From Elgaria multicarinata webbii (lineage: Eukaryota; Chordata; Lepidosauria; Squamata; Anguidae): 64,000 nucleotides of DNA. Shown piece after piece: positions 13,109 to 25,100 of this stretch; the first letter of the stretch is position 1; each line of letters starts with the position of its first letter. The translations under genes and the position numbers were made by a program. The notes under the pieces were generated by a model, which searched no databases, was not told where the DNA came from, and was given only the letters and a program-made list of their open reading frames with translations. The stretch is taken from contig NC_086192.1 of NCBI RefSeq assembly GCF_023053635.1, positions 10,093,001 to 10,157,000 on the forward strand, in the 5' to 3' direction.

Positions 13109-16100
13109 GGGAATGAGTTGGCTGGCAGAATGTGGTGGGGAGAGAGAATAAGTTTGCCTTCTGTGAAAGTGGTTTCTCCCAGTGCTGAAAAAGGTGCTGG
13201 TTCATGTCCCCAGGCTCAGACCCTACCTCTGACTTCTGCTCAGGCTTTTCGGTAGGTTACTAGCTACGCCTCTAATGGCAGCCATTTTGGGACTCTTCAC
13301 CTGGCAAAAAAGCAGGGGATAGGGGAAGAAACCAAGTCCCCCAAACTGGCCAGGTATTATAGCCCTGAGGTGTGCAGTTTAGCAAGAGACCCAGTCTCAA
13401 AATAGAGATTTGCAGCCTGGATGAATTAGGTGTTGCAGGTTATCCGATTACACCTAGCAAGGCATTTCGGGGGCTGTCTATACATTTTAAAAGCCCCAAG
13501 GTGGCTGTGCGGTGGCGCTGCGTCGGTTATACGACGCAGCCGCCAATTCCCTGCCACTGCGGGACTTTCCTGCAAAGCTGCACGTTTAAAAAGTTGGGGA
13601 CTTACCCTGACTTTTTAGGCTGGAGCGGGTCACCACGGCTCTTCCAGCGTCTGACCTTGCTCTGGGCTGAAGGCGACCTCTGATTGGTCGCTGGAAGCCG
13701 GGCAGAGGGCGGGTCCAGCGAGCTGAATTGCTGCTGGAAGGCCCACGCTGCCTCCTGCCATCGGGATTACCCGCGGCCACCCTGCAGCAGGGAAAGCATG
13801 GGGTTTTCCTGAAAGTGGCAGCAATGCGGTGCCATGAAGGCAAGCCCTTGGGAGGCAGGAGCAATGGCTGATCTCTATTTCTGTAAACACAAAGGCCAGC
13901 TGTAACCCTGATCTGTATTACCTAGCGGCCGGAAGAACAGCTTCTTACGTTGCGCTGGACAGGAGGGGGCTGAGAAAGCACGGGAGAAGACCACAGAAAA
14001 ACACAGAGCGGCAAAAAGTAGTCAACACCATCTTATTGATTCTCTATAAAATTAGTGAATAAAAGGATGACAATTCCAGAACAAAGGGATAGAAGGAGCT
14101 CCTGATAAGAATAACTTGTAAAAGTTCTGGCATCTTTTAAATGTCTAAGGCGCATGTATTTCCTCCGAATGAAAATGATCTAACTTGCTGATATTAAATC
14201 TCCAGGCGGGGTGTTATTCCTAGAGTTTATGCAGATGGCTTTGCCCTCCGGATAAAAACAAACTTTTAAGGGGGGGAAATGGCTGTATCTTTGGGGAATG
14301 GTTTTAAGTCTAGGGATAGCTACATTAGGAGATTTAGCACCATTACTTCATATCTGACATTTATTCCTAGTTTGGTAATACAAAAATTACCAAATAAAAT
14401 TGGCACTTTACTCGGGATTTCTTATTTTTCCACAGGCCTCTGCTAATACGGAAGACGGCAGTCGTCAAATTTATTCAAGTTTTTCTTGTCAACAATATCA
14501 TTAACCAAATCCCTCAATTTCAAAGTTAATAAAAGCATCTGGGTTTTCTAGCACAGCAAGACTGGCTTGCATATTTAAACCGCATACATAGATGAATTTG
14601 CATTGGGCCGAATTTGCATATTAATGAAGGACTAATTGCTCTTTGCAGTCAGTTTCCTGCATATGAATTTACTACTCTTTGTATGATCCCCTGCCTGCCC
14701 GCCCCGAATGTTTGAAAAATCCAGTTAAAAAAAGGCGAAAACTTTTTCTTTTTTTTTTAAAGCTGTAGAAATATTTGAGAAACAGGAAAGGAAAGGATAC
14801 TCAGATTATTTTAAAAGCTTTCACCGATTCTTCCATTTCTGTCATAAGTAAAGTAGCTGGATAAATGTGGACTTTTGAAGTATCTGAATAAATGTGGACT
14901 TTTAAAGTCGCTGGATAAATGTGGACTTTTAAAGTCGCTGAATAAATGTGGACTTTTAAAGTCGCTGAATAAATATGGACTTTTAAAGTCGCTGGATAAA
15001 TGTGGACTTTTAAAGTCGATGAATAAATGTGGACTTTTAAAGTCGATGAATAAATGTGGACTTTTCCATGCAAGGTAAGTGGCCTAACACTTCCAACATT
15101 GGAGAGAGCAATCCTATGGTCCTTGGGAGAGTGTCCTGTAGAACATAAGAATGTTCGGAAAACCCTTCCGAGGTTGGAGACAGCACTCGGAACTTGGAAG
15201 TTGGAGATCTGATTGCATCAGAAAAGTGACCTCGGAGGAGCAGGAAATGGGGAGTTCCAATGGGGGAAGAGGAAAACATAAGAACTTAAGAAGAGCCATG
15301 GTGGATCAGACCAAGGGTCCATCTAGTCCAGCACTCTGTTCACACAGTGGCCAACCAGCTGTTGTACAAGGACCCACAAGCAGGATGCAGGTGCAACAGC
15401 ACTCTCCTGCCCATGTTCCCCAGCAATTGGTGCATTTAGGCAGAGTACAGATAGCGCAGAGTACAGGTAGGGGAGAAGGTAGGTCAGAATCTACTGGTAG
15501 ATCACGGGACGATTTGCAGGGATCCCGACTTTTATTTGCTTAATAGTGGCAACCAGAGGAGGTTCGCCCTTCTAAATCAGGCAGGGTAGGGGATGGAATT
15601 GCCCTCAGCACAGATCTTCGATGACTCCACTTCCCCCAGAAGCAACAGCACATGTGGAGGCCACCTGGTCACCATCACCTCCACAGCTGCCCACAGGAAA
15701 CCCACAAGAAGGATATCAGTGCAACAGCACCTTCCCACCCAAGTTAAGAACATCAGAGGAGCCCTGCTGGATCATAAGAACATCAGAAGAGCCCTGCTGG
15801 ATCAGACCAAGGGTCCATCTAGTCCAGCACTCTGTTCACACAGTGGCCAACCAGCCATCGGCATTGGATAAACAAGCAGGACATGGTGCAACAGCACCCT
15901 CCCGCCCATGTTCCCCAGCAACTGGTGCACACAGGCTTATTGCCTCGAATACTGGAGATAGCACACAATCATCAAGGCTAGTAGCCATGGATAGCCTTCG
16001 CCTCCAGGAATTGATCCAACCCCTTTTTGAAGCCATCCAGATTGGTGGCCATCCCTACATCTTGTGGTAGAGAGTTCCATCATTTAACTCTGCGCTGTGT

Positions 16101-19100
16101 GAAGAAGTCCTTGCTTTTATTTGTCCTGGATCTCCCACCCATCAGTTTCATGGGTTGACCCTGAGAGAGAGAGAGAAAAATGTCTCCCTGTCCACAAGGG
16201 TCCATCTAGTCCAGCATTCTGTTCACACGGTGGCCAACCAGCTGTCCACAGGAAAGCCACAAGCAGGACACGAGCGCCACAGCACCCTCCTGCCCATGTT
16301 CCCCAGCAACAGGTGTAGATAGGCATAAAACACAGTAACACCGCATGGCTCAAGAGAAACACATAAAAACCTAAGTCTGCAATCCTATGGGCACCTACCC
16401 GGAGATAAAGCGTGCTGAAAACAATGGGACATCGTTCTCAGTAAACATGGATAGGATTGTGCTACAAGTCTAAAAAAAATCAAGCATGGCGATGTCTATT
16501 TTCTTGAGCTCACCTGTCAAAGAGCGGAAGAGCCGTCCACCCCAGCTGCGACTGTGCATTGAGTTCAAGGGCCTGACCAGAATGTGGAGCTACTTCACCT
16601 GGCCTCTGTCCGCTTGGATCTGGGGTATAAAGAACATCCAACCCATATACCTGGACCAGAAGGACGCTGTGATCATCGAGATGAGGATGCAAAACCTACA
16701 ACAAAGCACCGGGCATTTAGACGGACGCAAAACGAAGAACAGGTGCACCAAACCCAAGGAGTTATTTTAAAAAGACAAATGCAGTGACATGAGAATGAGG
16801 GAAACCAAGGGGTTTTCAGAAATGCAACATTCCAAGCTTCCGGTTCTATCTTTTTCCCCTTCTGCAAAACTACAGGGGGGGAATTGATTTGTGAAAAATA
16901 TTTACATCAAAGGGTGAAAAAGGACACAAGTATTTAAGCAATCCTCACAACAGATTCTTCACCCGTGGGAAGATCGCTTTGCAAGCAAACATACAACCAA
17001 GGTGAATGCTGGATCAGCTACTAATGCTGTTTTCCTGCCCGCTACAGGTGAGCAGTCACCTTGAAAAGTTATTTTTAAAAGGCACTTGTGCATTTATGTC
17101 TATAAATCCATTCTTTTCTTTCTGTATTTTAAAATTAAGCCTCTTAAGCCATAATAAGTCTCTTGAGCCTTACCAACCTGCCCGATCACTGAGGGCATCA
17201 GAGGGCAGACTCCTGGTGGTTCCACGTGGACCTGTGACCCTTTTGGAATCCACCAGGAGAAGAGCCTTTAGTGTGGTGGCCCCTTCCCTGTGGAACTCCC
17301 TGCCCCTGGAGGTCAGGCAGGCACCAACACAAGGCTGCTTCCGGCGCCTCCTGAAAACATCTCCGTTTCGAGAAGCCGTCCTCAACTGACCAGCCGCTGT
17401 TTTTCTGGTTTCTTTATTTTAAATTGAACCATTTTAATTTGCTTTTTAAAATCTTCTTTCTTTTTTACTTTTTATACCTATGTTCACTGCTTCAGAATCT
17501 GTTTACGATATTGAGCAGTATATAAATATTGTAAATAAATAAGTCATAATAACTATAATAATAGTAATCTGCATCCATTTTAAAAACAGTGGTAAAACAG
17601 GAATTTGCAGGTTGTGTATGAGTGTGTGTTGGTGACATCGTGGGCACTAGCCAATCAGTGATCCCCACGGCTGGTACTAACCAATCAGCAACCCCACAGC
17701 TGACTGTAGCCAATCAGTGCCATTCACAGCTGGTTTTGAACCTTGCAAAACTAGTTTTTCAGGACTGATCCCTGGAAAGGAATAGGTACATTTGGGAGGA
17801 ACAAGTCGATGGCGCTTCCAACCCAGGCCCATTGCTTTAAGGATGTTATGCCTGTCTTCACCCTTATGCTGAGCTCCATCGTTGGCTTTTAAGGCATGTC
17901 TTATATAGGAAAAATAAACCCTAGACCACAAAAAACAAGAACAATTTAAAAAAGTAAACACAAAGTCTTCTTAATCATGGGGAAATAATAACACAAAAGA
18001 AAGCTAACCTGGAGTTATCCTTGTAACACATGGATATCTGTAGAAAATTATGGCCAGGTAATGGTGTGGTGTTGATTATGTTGGTGATGATTAATTTTAA
18101 GGAGAAAAGACGGCGGAGGAGGACCTTGACTGCTAACAGCACACTCCAGAATAGCTAAATCAGGGATGTGGAACTTCAGGCTCATAGTCCAAATTTGGTC
18201 TGCCTGTGTCCTAATCTGGCCCTCTGTGGTTCCCCAGAGGGCCACAATCCCTTCCACTAATGCCACCCCTTTTGCCCAATTGTTTCCCGGCTTTTGTGTG
18301 TTTTCCCCCCACCATTCCGAACGGCTGAAATGCCTCTCCAAAGGCTTATTTACTGGCAGTAAGCGCATTAAGCTGAAATATGCTGGTATTTTTGGTATTT
18401 CGGCCCAGTCTCTTTTGCCCTTGCCCCCCACCTGCCACTGAAACGCAGCCCCCAAGAGCTGCACCAAAACTAAATCCAGCCCTCGGGTGGAAAGTGGTTC
18501 AGCGCCCCCGAACGAAATGCACGAAGAGATGCTTTCAAACCTCCTCTTCGAATCGTCAGTCCTGAGCTTAAATCTTGCTCAGGCAATCAAACGAGCAATC
18601 TGACTCTCCTTTGTTGCAAGGAAGAGTTATCAGCAGTTAACATTTCTGGGCACAACAGATGTTTGGATGTTTCAGGAGTATCGTAAATAGCAGGAACTGT
18701 GCAGTATATTACAGAAAGCTGATCTCAGTTAAACGCTCGTTTTGCGAACGAGGGGGTTTGGGGGTTTTTCGGAGTCCTGCGGGGAAATTTCTGGAGGCGA
18801 TGGAGCAAGCTCCTTCGTCGTGCAAACACATAAGATGCTTGGCTTGAAAAGCAGACAGCACTGTAGGGCTATCCAATGTGCCAGGCTGAAAAAAATGGGA
18901 GCTGTGGTCGCTCCTGGGGGTGCAATGGACCAAACAGAGGACAATCTGGGTAGCACAGAGAGCGAGCAAATTCAGCTAGACCAGGGACTCAAGGAGATCT
19001 CATCCTAGGAGGAGGTACAGGACACTGTGAAAAACTCTAGCACAGCACGGCATTTTGAAGAGCCCGCTGAGTTATCCTGTCCCAAGGACATCTTGCTAGG

Positions 19101-22100
19101 GGCTTCTGACAACTCCTCAATCCTCCCCTCTGCTTCATACACACACAACTTCGACCCACGATTCCCCCCACTTCACCCCTAGGGCTGCAGAAGCTGAAGC
19201 AGCAGTGAACCCTGGACCAGTGGGAAATTCAGAGCCAATGGAGGAATCCACGCCTAGCTGCCAGGAGGCTTCTCTGTCAGAGGTCTCCTCTGGAGGAAGG
19301 GTCTGCTCAAGAGGGGGAAGAAGCCAGAGAAGGACCACGTAATCTAGCAGATAACCAGGAAGGAGAGGAGCTATCTCTAGAGGTATCCATCTCTCATTCT
19401 TCCCCCCGCCCCAAGCAATATTTAGAATAGGTTTATTTAAAAAGCTTCATTTTGTATATATGCTCCAGTTTTATGCTGCTTATACAGAGTGAGTCTTCAC
19501 TCTAGCCTCTGAACGAGTTAACATAGCCCAGTATGTATAAATCTCTTGCTCTCTTGGGGAACATGGGTGGGGAAGTACTGTTGCACTGTGTCCTACTTGT
19601 GGGTTCCTGGTTGGTAGCTGGTCGGCCACTGTGTGAACAGAATGCTGGACTAGATCAGACTTCCTCAACCTGGGGCGTTCCAGATGTGTTGGACTGCATC
19701 TCCCGGCATTCTGGGAGTTGTAGTCCAACACATCTGGAGCGCCCCAGGTTGAGGAAGGCTGAACTAGATGGATCTTTGGTCTGATCCAGCAGGGCACTTC
19801 TTATATTCGTAGGGCCACAATGTTTGGGACAGTGAAAGTGAAAATGCAGATGGCACGGGAAAGAACCGTGTTTGCAAGGCAGGAGCAGAAGGAAATGTTG
19901 TACTATATTCCACAATTCCTTCTCCAGCCACTAAGAAGTTCTATTGCAAGATCGACATCTGTGAATTCCTGTGCGTTGTTTGCTTTTAAAAAAATAACAA
20001 CATTCATTAGTTGGGAAAAGTAAGAGCAACTGGAACAGGAAGTAATAATTACACATGCAGAATCAGTCCAGAACCCGAAGCTTAACAGGTCTAGACTGTG
20101 CTAGATCCCTTTAGCGAAGCTTTTTCAGGCCAGAAACCATTCGTTTCTCCTGCCCAGGACATACTTGATGCCCCCTTGGTGTGATTTTTTAGAAGAACAA
20201 AAAAAAAATCTATATCCACTCCATTTGGCTGGCCTGTTTGAAGGGCTTCTTGTTGCAGTAAAATGGCCACTTAATCCAACTGAACTCCTGGCATTATTCA
20301 GTGTGTCCCAATCCTGGAAGACCCTCATAGCTTGGTCAAAAATTATTCCCAAGCAATGACAAGCATAGCTATTTATTTTCACATGAACGGTTAAACCAAT
20401 TGTTACCCGTTCTTGCAGGCTGTCCTAACCATTTACAGGACAAATGCAAACATTGAGGAGGAGGATGTATGCCACCTTGGGTTCCTTGGAGGAAAAAAGG
20501 CGGGATAGAACTGCAATAACTAAAATAAATAAAATGTCCGTCTCCCCCCACCCCACCCAGGAGTCACAGCAACTGCATACCACAGAAGAGTCAGTCCACC
20601 GTGGCGATCTCTGTAGGCTTGTGAAGTCGAGTTGCCGCATCAGGAATTTTTCGTCTCCTCCCCAGCGTTGCGGCAGTTCATGCAAGCGCATGCTTGCAGC
20701 CCCCTTCAAGATTCTGGCTAGCGCATTCACATAATACCCATCAGCTGGTAGACGGGGGGAAAAACAGTATATTAACCCCAGTATTCAAAGGTTCATAAGA
20801 ACGTAAGAGGGTCCATCTATTCTAGCACTCTGTTCCCACAAGTGGCCAACCAGCTGTCAGCCAGGGACCAACAAAGCAGGACACTCATGGAAAGAAAATC
20901 AGAAGAGCCTAATTTCAACTATACTTCCTCTACAGTAAGGCTCCTCCAACCTAGTGAGTCCAGATTGTTTTGGACTACAAGTCCCAGCACAGCGTTAAAC
21001 TATGGAATTCACTTCCATGAGATATAGCGTTTGCCACCAATTTGGATGGCATTCATTTGGATAAATTCAGAGAGGACAACGTTGTCAATGGCTTCTAGTC
21101 CTGATGGCTCTACGCTCCCTCCAATATCAGAGGCAGTAAGCCCATGTGCACCAGTTGCTGGGGAATATGGACAGGAAGGTGTTGCTGCACTCATGTCCTG
21201 CGTGTGAGTTTCCTGTGGGCAGCTGATTGGCCACTGTGGGAACAGAATGCTGGACTAGATGGACCCTTGATCTCATACAGCATAGCTCTTATGTTTCCAG
21301 CATCTTTGCTCATTGGCCATGCTGGCTGGGGCTGATGGGCCCTGAAGTCCAAAACATCTGGAGGGTTCCAGGTTGGAGAAAATTGAAGGAGTGGCTGAAC
21401 TAATAAACCTTCTAGTTCTATCACTCCGAGATATGGTAAAAAGCAACCGTCCTCTCTTTTCCTGATGTTCAGATACGAGTGCTATTGGTTATACAGCCAA
21501 AATGGCACCACTCATGCACAAGACGGAGGTATTGGCAGAATTGGGAAACCCTCAACATTTGTAGAAGTACAAAAAAAGTTAGGGGGAACCCCAAAAACAG
21601 TACAATGAGGACTGAGAATGCTCAGCAGATATGGAATGCTGGCTGGCTATTTAGGGAGAGGGGGCAGGTGGGAGAGGGAATGGAACAGGATATCATGGAG
21701 GAGGGCATGCAGTGAACAGGAGTACACCACGCTGCAACATTTTGTTGCAAACCCCACTTGTATTTACTTAATGGTTACATTTGTATCTCTCCTTTCTTCT
21801 GTGGAACTCAGCAGTTCCATGGGGATTCCCCAGACAGTCTCCTCTCTGACCAGACCCAGATCCACTGAGCTTCATGTGCCTTCAAATCATAGCCTGAATA
21901 TTGCTTAGTATATTTTAAGGGGAGAAACCCTCCACCAATCGTGTTCTTTCAGCTTCCGCGCCTACCTTTAAGCCCAAACGCTTGCTTGATACGGACACGC
22001 AGGCCAGCTTCCTGCCGATAGCGGACTGCACGATGTAAGTCAATGCACTTTAGAAGACGCTGTGGTGACAAATCTCCCCCCTCGTCTAATTTTCCCACGC

Positions 22101-25100
22101 ACCAGGCTTCCAGTTGATCAGGCAGAACTGCACAAAACAAAGAATTAAAAAGTGTGGAGCAATATTGGTAGCAGTGGGACAAGAACCGCTTAAGGGGCAA
22201 TCCTATGCAGGTTTAGATGGGGTGGGGTCCTACAACTCCCAGCGTTCCCCAGCCAGCATGCTGGGAGTTGTAGGAATTTCCTAGGCAGTAAGCCTATACA
22301 CACCACTTGCTGTGGAACATGGGTGGGAGTGTGCTGTTGCACCGTATCCTGCTTTGTTGGTCCCTGGCCGACAGCTGGTGGGCCACTGTGTGAACAGTGG
22401 TGGACTAGATGGACTCTTGGTCTGATCCAGCAGGGCTCTTCTAATGTTCCATCTAAACATACATAGGATTGTCCCTTTAGTGATGCTTAGAATAACCACT
22501 AGTGTCCACTGCAGCTGTCCTTCACCTGGTGCCCTCTAGATGTGTTGGGACTGCAACTCCGATCATTCCCAGCTAGCATGGTCACTTGGAATGATGGGAG
22601 TTGCAGTCAAACACATCTGGAGGCACTACACTAGGCTAGGGAAGGCCGGTTTAGTGTGCATCAATGCACTAGTGCTGTTCAATTACAGATGAACAATGAC
22701 GACAATATTTAGCATACATGTGCGCACACTGCTATTCAATGTTCAAAATCATATTCTATACATGAGTGCAGCTGTGGTTATTAACAACTGAACAGGGGTG
22801 TATGAGCATTTCGTTTTGGCTCGCAAAATTTGCGAGCATGCAGTGTTCAAAGCCCTGAAGGTGATCAGCTGAAAATGTTTGCAAATTTATTTATTTATTT
22901 ATTTATTACATTTATATACTGCCCCATAGCCGAAGCTCTCTGGGCGTTTTACAAAAGTTAAAAACATTGAACGTTAAAAAACAAATACACAAAATGTAAA
23001 ACCAAAATTTAAAATTGTCAGACATGTCATAATTATATGCCCTACTGCAGTGATTTTTATCCTGGTGCCCCCCCCCCCCGCAAGAGGATTCTGGGAATTG
23101 TTGTTTGGGGAAGTGCTGAGAGTTGTGTTGCAAATCCCAAGCTCGGTCTCACAAAACTACAAACCCCAGGGCTCCCTAGGAAGAGGAAGTCAAGCCAGTT
23201 TATGTCCGTGGTGTAGGTCTGCTCCAGCTGGTCAAAGGGGTCAAAGCGGTCAAAGGGGGTCTTCATGAACCCGGCTCGCCCACCTTCATACCTCTGCTTT
23301 GCGCCTCGTGACTTAACTGCACGGCCATATCCAGCACACGTTCGGGGAAGCTGTTGTCCTTCTGGAAGCTGGCAATGATCCCCAGCTCTGAATTATTTGG
23401 TTTCGCTCCATCGGTGAAATAGTATCCCGTCAGGTAGCTTGGGGCAGCCACCGGCATCTAGAGAGGAAAAGAACAGCCCAACCCTTTCAACCAGTGGAGC
23501 GGAGATGGGGGATGTGTGCTGCCTCAGATAACGCTGGACTGCAACTCCTATCATTCTTCGCTATTGGCTATGCTAAGGCTGATGGGAGTTGCAGTCCAAC
23601 ATCTGGAGGGACACGTGTTCTCCACTCCCTGCGGTACAGTGTCCCAACCCGAAACACTTGGGAATGACTTTGTTGAAGTGGAAAGCGGTCATCCAGTTAA
23701 TATAACCGATGGGATAATTAGAGTAATTGAAGAGCCTCTTTATCAGGAAAAGTACACTGGAAATGAAGACTGTGCAGATGGGAGCTGATCTGTCTCCTTC
23801 TTCCTTTGGGCTATCACCTATGACCATTTAAATCTGCTTCTTTTCTACACATGCACCCAAGTAACTATATCAGTACCACTGAACATAAGAAGCTTCCTTG
23901 TATTGGGCCAGATTATCTGTCTGCCTAACCCAGTGCTCTCTGTTCTGACTGGCGTTTCTCCGGCCTCTCGGTTAGACAGGGGTCTTTCTCATCACTTGCT
24001 ACCTGATCCTGAAATTGGAGACGCCGGGGATTTAATCTGGGACCTTCTGCATGCAGACCACGTGCTCTACCATTGAGCTATGCCACCTCTCCGGAAGGGA
24101 GATGCTTCCAGGCTGCACCCTCAAAGCAAAAGAAAACATTCACGTTCCCCAAGCTTTGGGGGCACATTTGGAATTTGGAGGGAGCGTCATGGGCGCTCTC
24201 ACAAAATGGCTGCCATAGGTCTCTCTCTCTCTCTCTCTCTCTCTTTGTGTTGCGATGGGCATGGCCAGTCACAAATCAGGTATTTCCAGAAGCTGTAAAC
24301 TGGTGAGACTAAAAGAAATGTAACTCGCCCAAGAGAAAAAAAGGGAAGAGCTTCAGAAATGGGTTGTAATTCTTGTGAACCACCCAGAAAGCTTTCGCTA
24401 TTCGGTGGGATAGAAATGAAATAAATAAATAAATGAAATGAAGTAGTAAAAAATGTGTAAGAGAAGTACCTTAAAGGAGTGCAGACTGCAAAACAGTCCA
24501 ATGGAATAGACATATCTGCCTTGTACTGAGTCAGACTAGCCCAATACTGTCAACACTGACCGGCAGCAATGGCTCTCCAGGGTTTCAGGGCTCTTTCCCA
24601 GACCTACCTGGAGATGCCAGAGATCAAACCTGAGACCTTCTGCATGTAAAGCAGGGGTTATATCACTGAGCTATGGCCCCTCTCAAAGGGGGCTGACCCT
24701 GCCCAATGGTCACGGAACACTGACTGACTGTTGCAGAGGGGGAAACCGAAAACCAGGAAAATGAGATGGAGTGCCTGGAATCCAAAACAGCTGGAACATG
24801 CTGAAACTTCAATGGGTTCAAAACAGGGCAGCAAGATTGTTAAAGGGGAGTGGCCAACATACTACAATACTTTTCCAGCTGCATTGGCTGCCAGTCCATA
24901 TCCAGGCCCGATTCAAAGTGCTGGTATTAACATTTAAAGCCCTAAACGGCTTGGGGCCAGGTTATCCGAAAGAACGCCTCCTCCCATATGTGCCTGCCTG
25001 GACCCTAAGACCATCTTCAGGGGTCCTTCTCCGTGAGCTCCTGCCAAAGGAAGTGAGGCAGGTGGCTACCAGGAGGAGGGCCTTCTTTGTGGTGGCTCCC

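Noticed and set aside
14852-15066. CRISPR-like array
   Set aside because: Units are contiguous without spacers, in a vertebrate intron; it is a tandem repeat.
18960-19430. LTR-like fossil
   Set aside because: Some composition and word likeness to the 26-kb element, but no ends or ordered match that I could defend.
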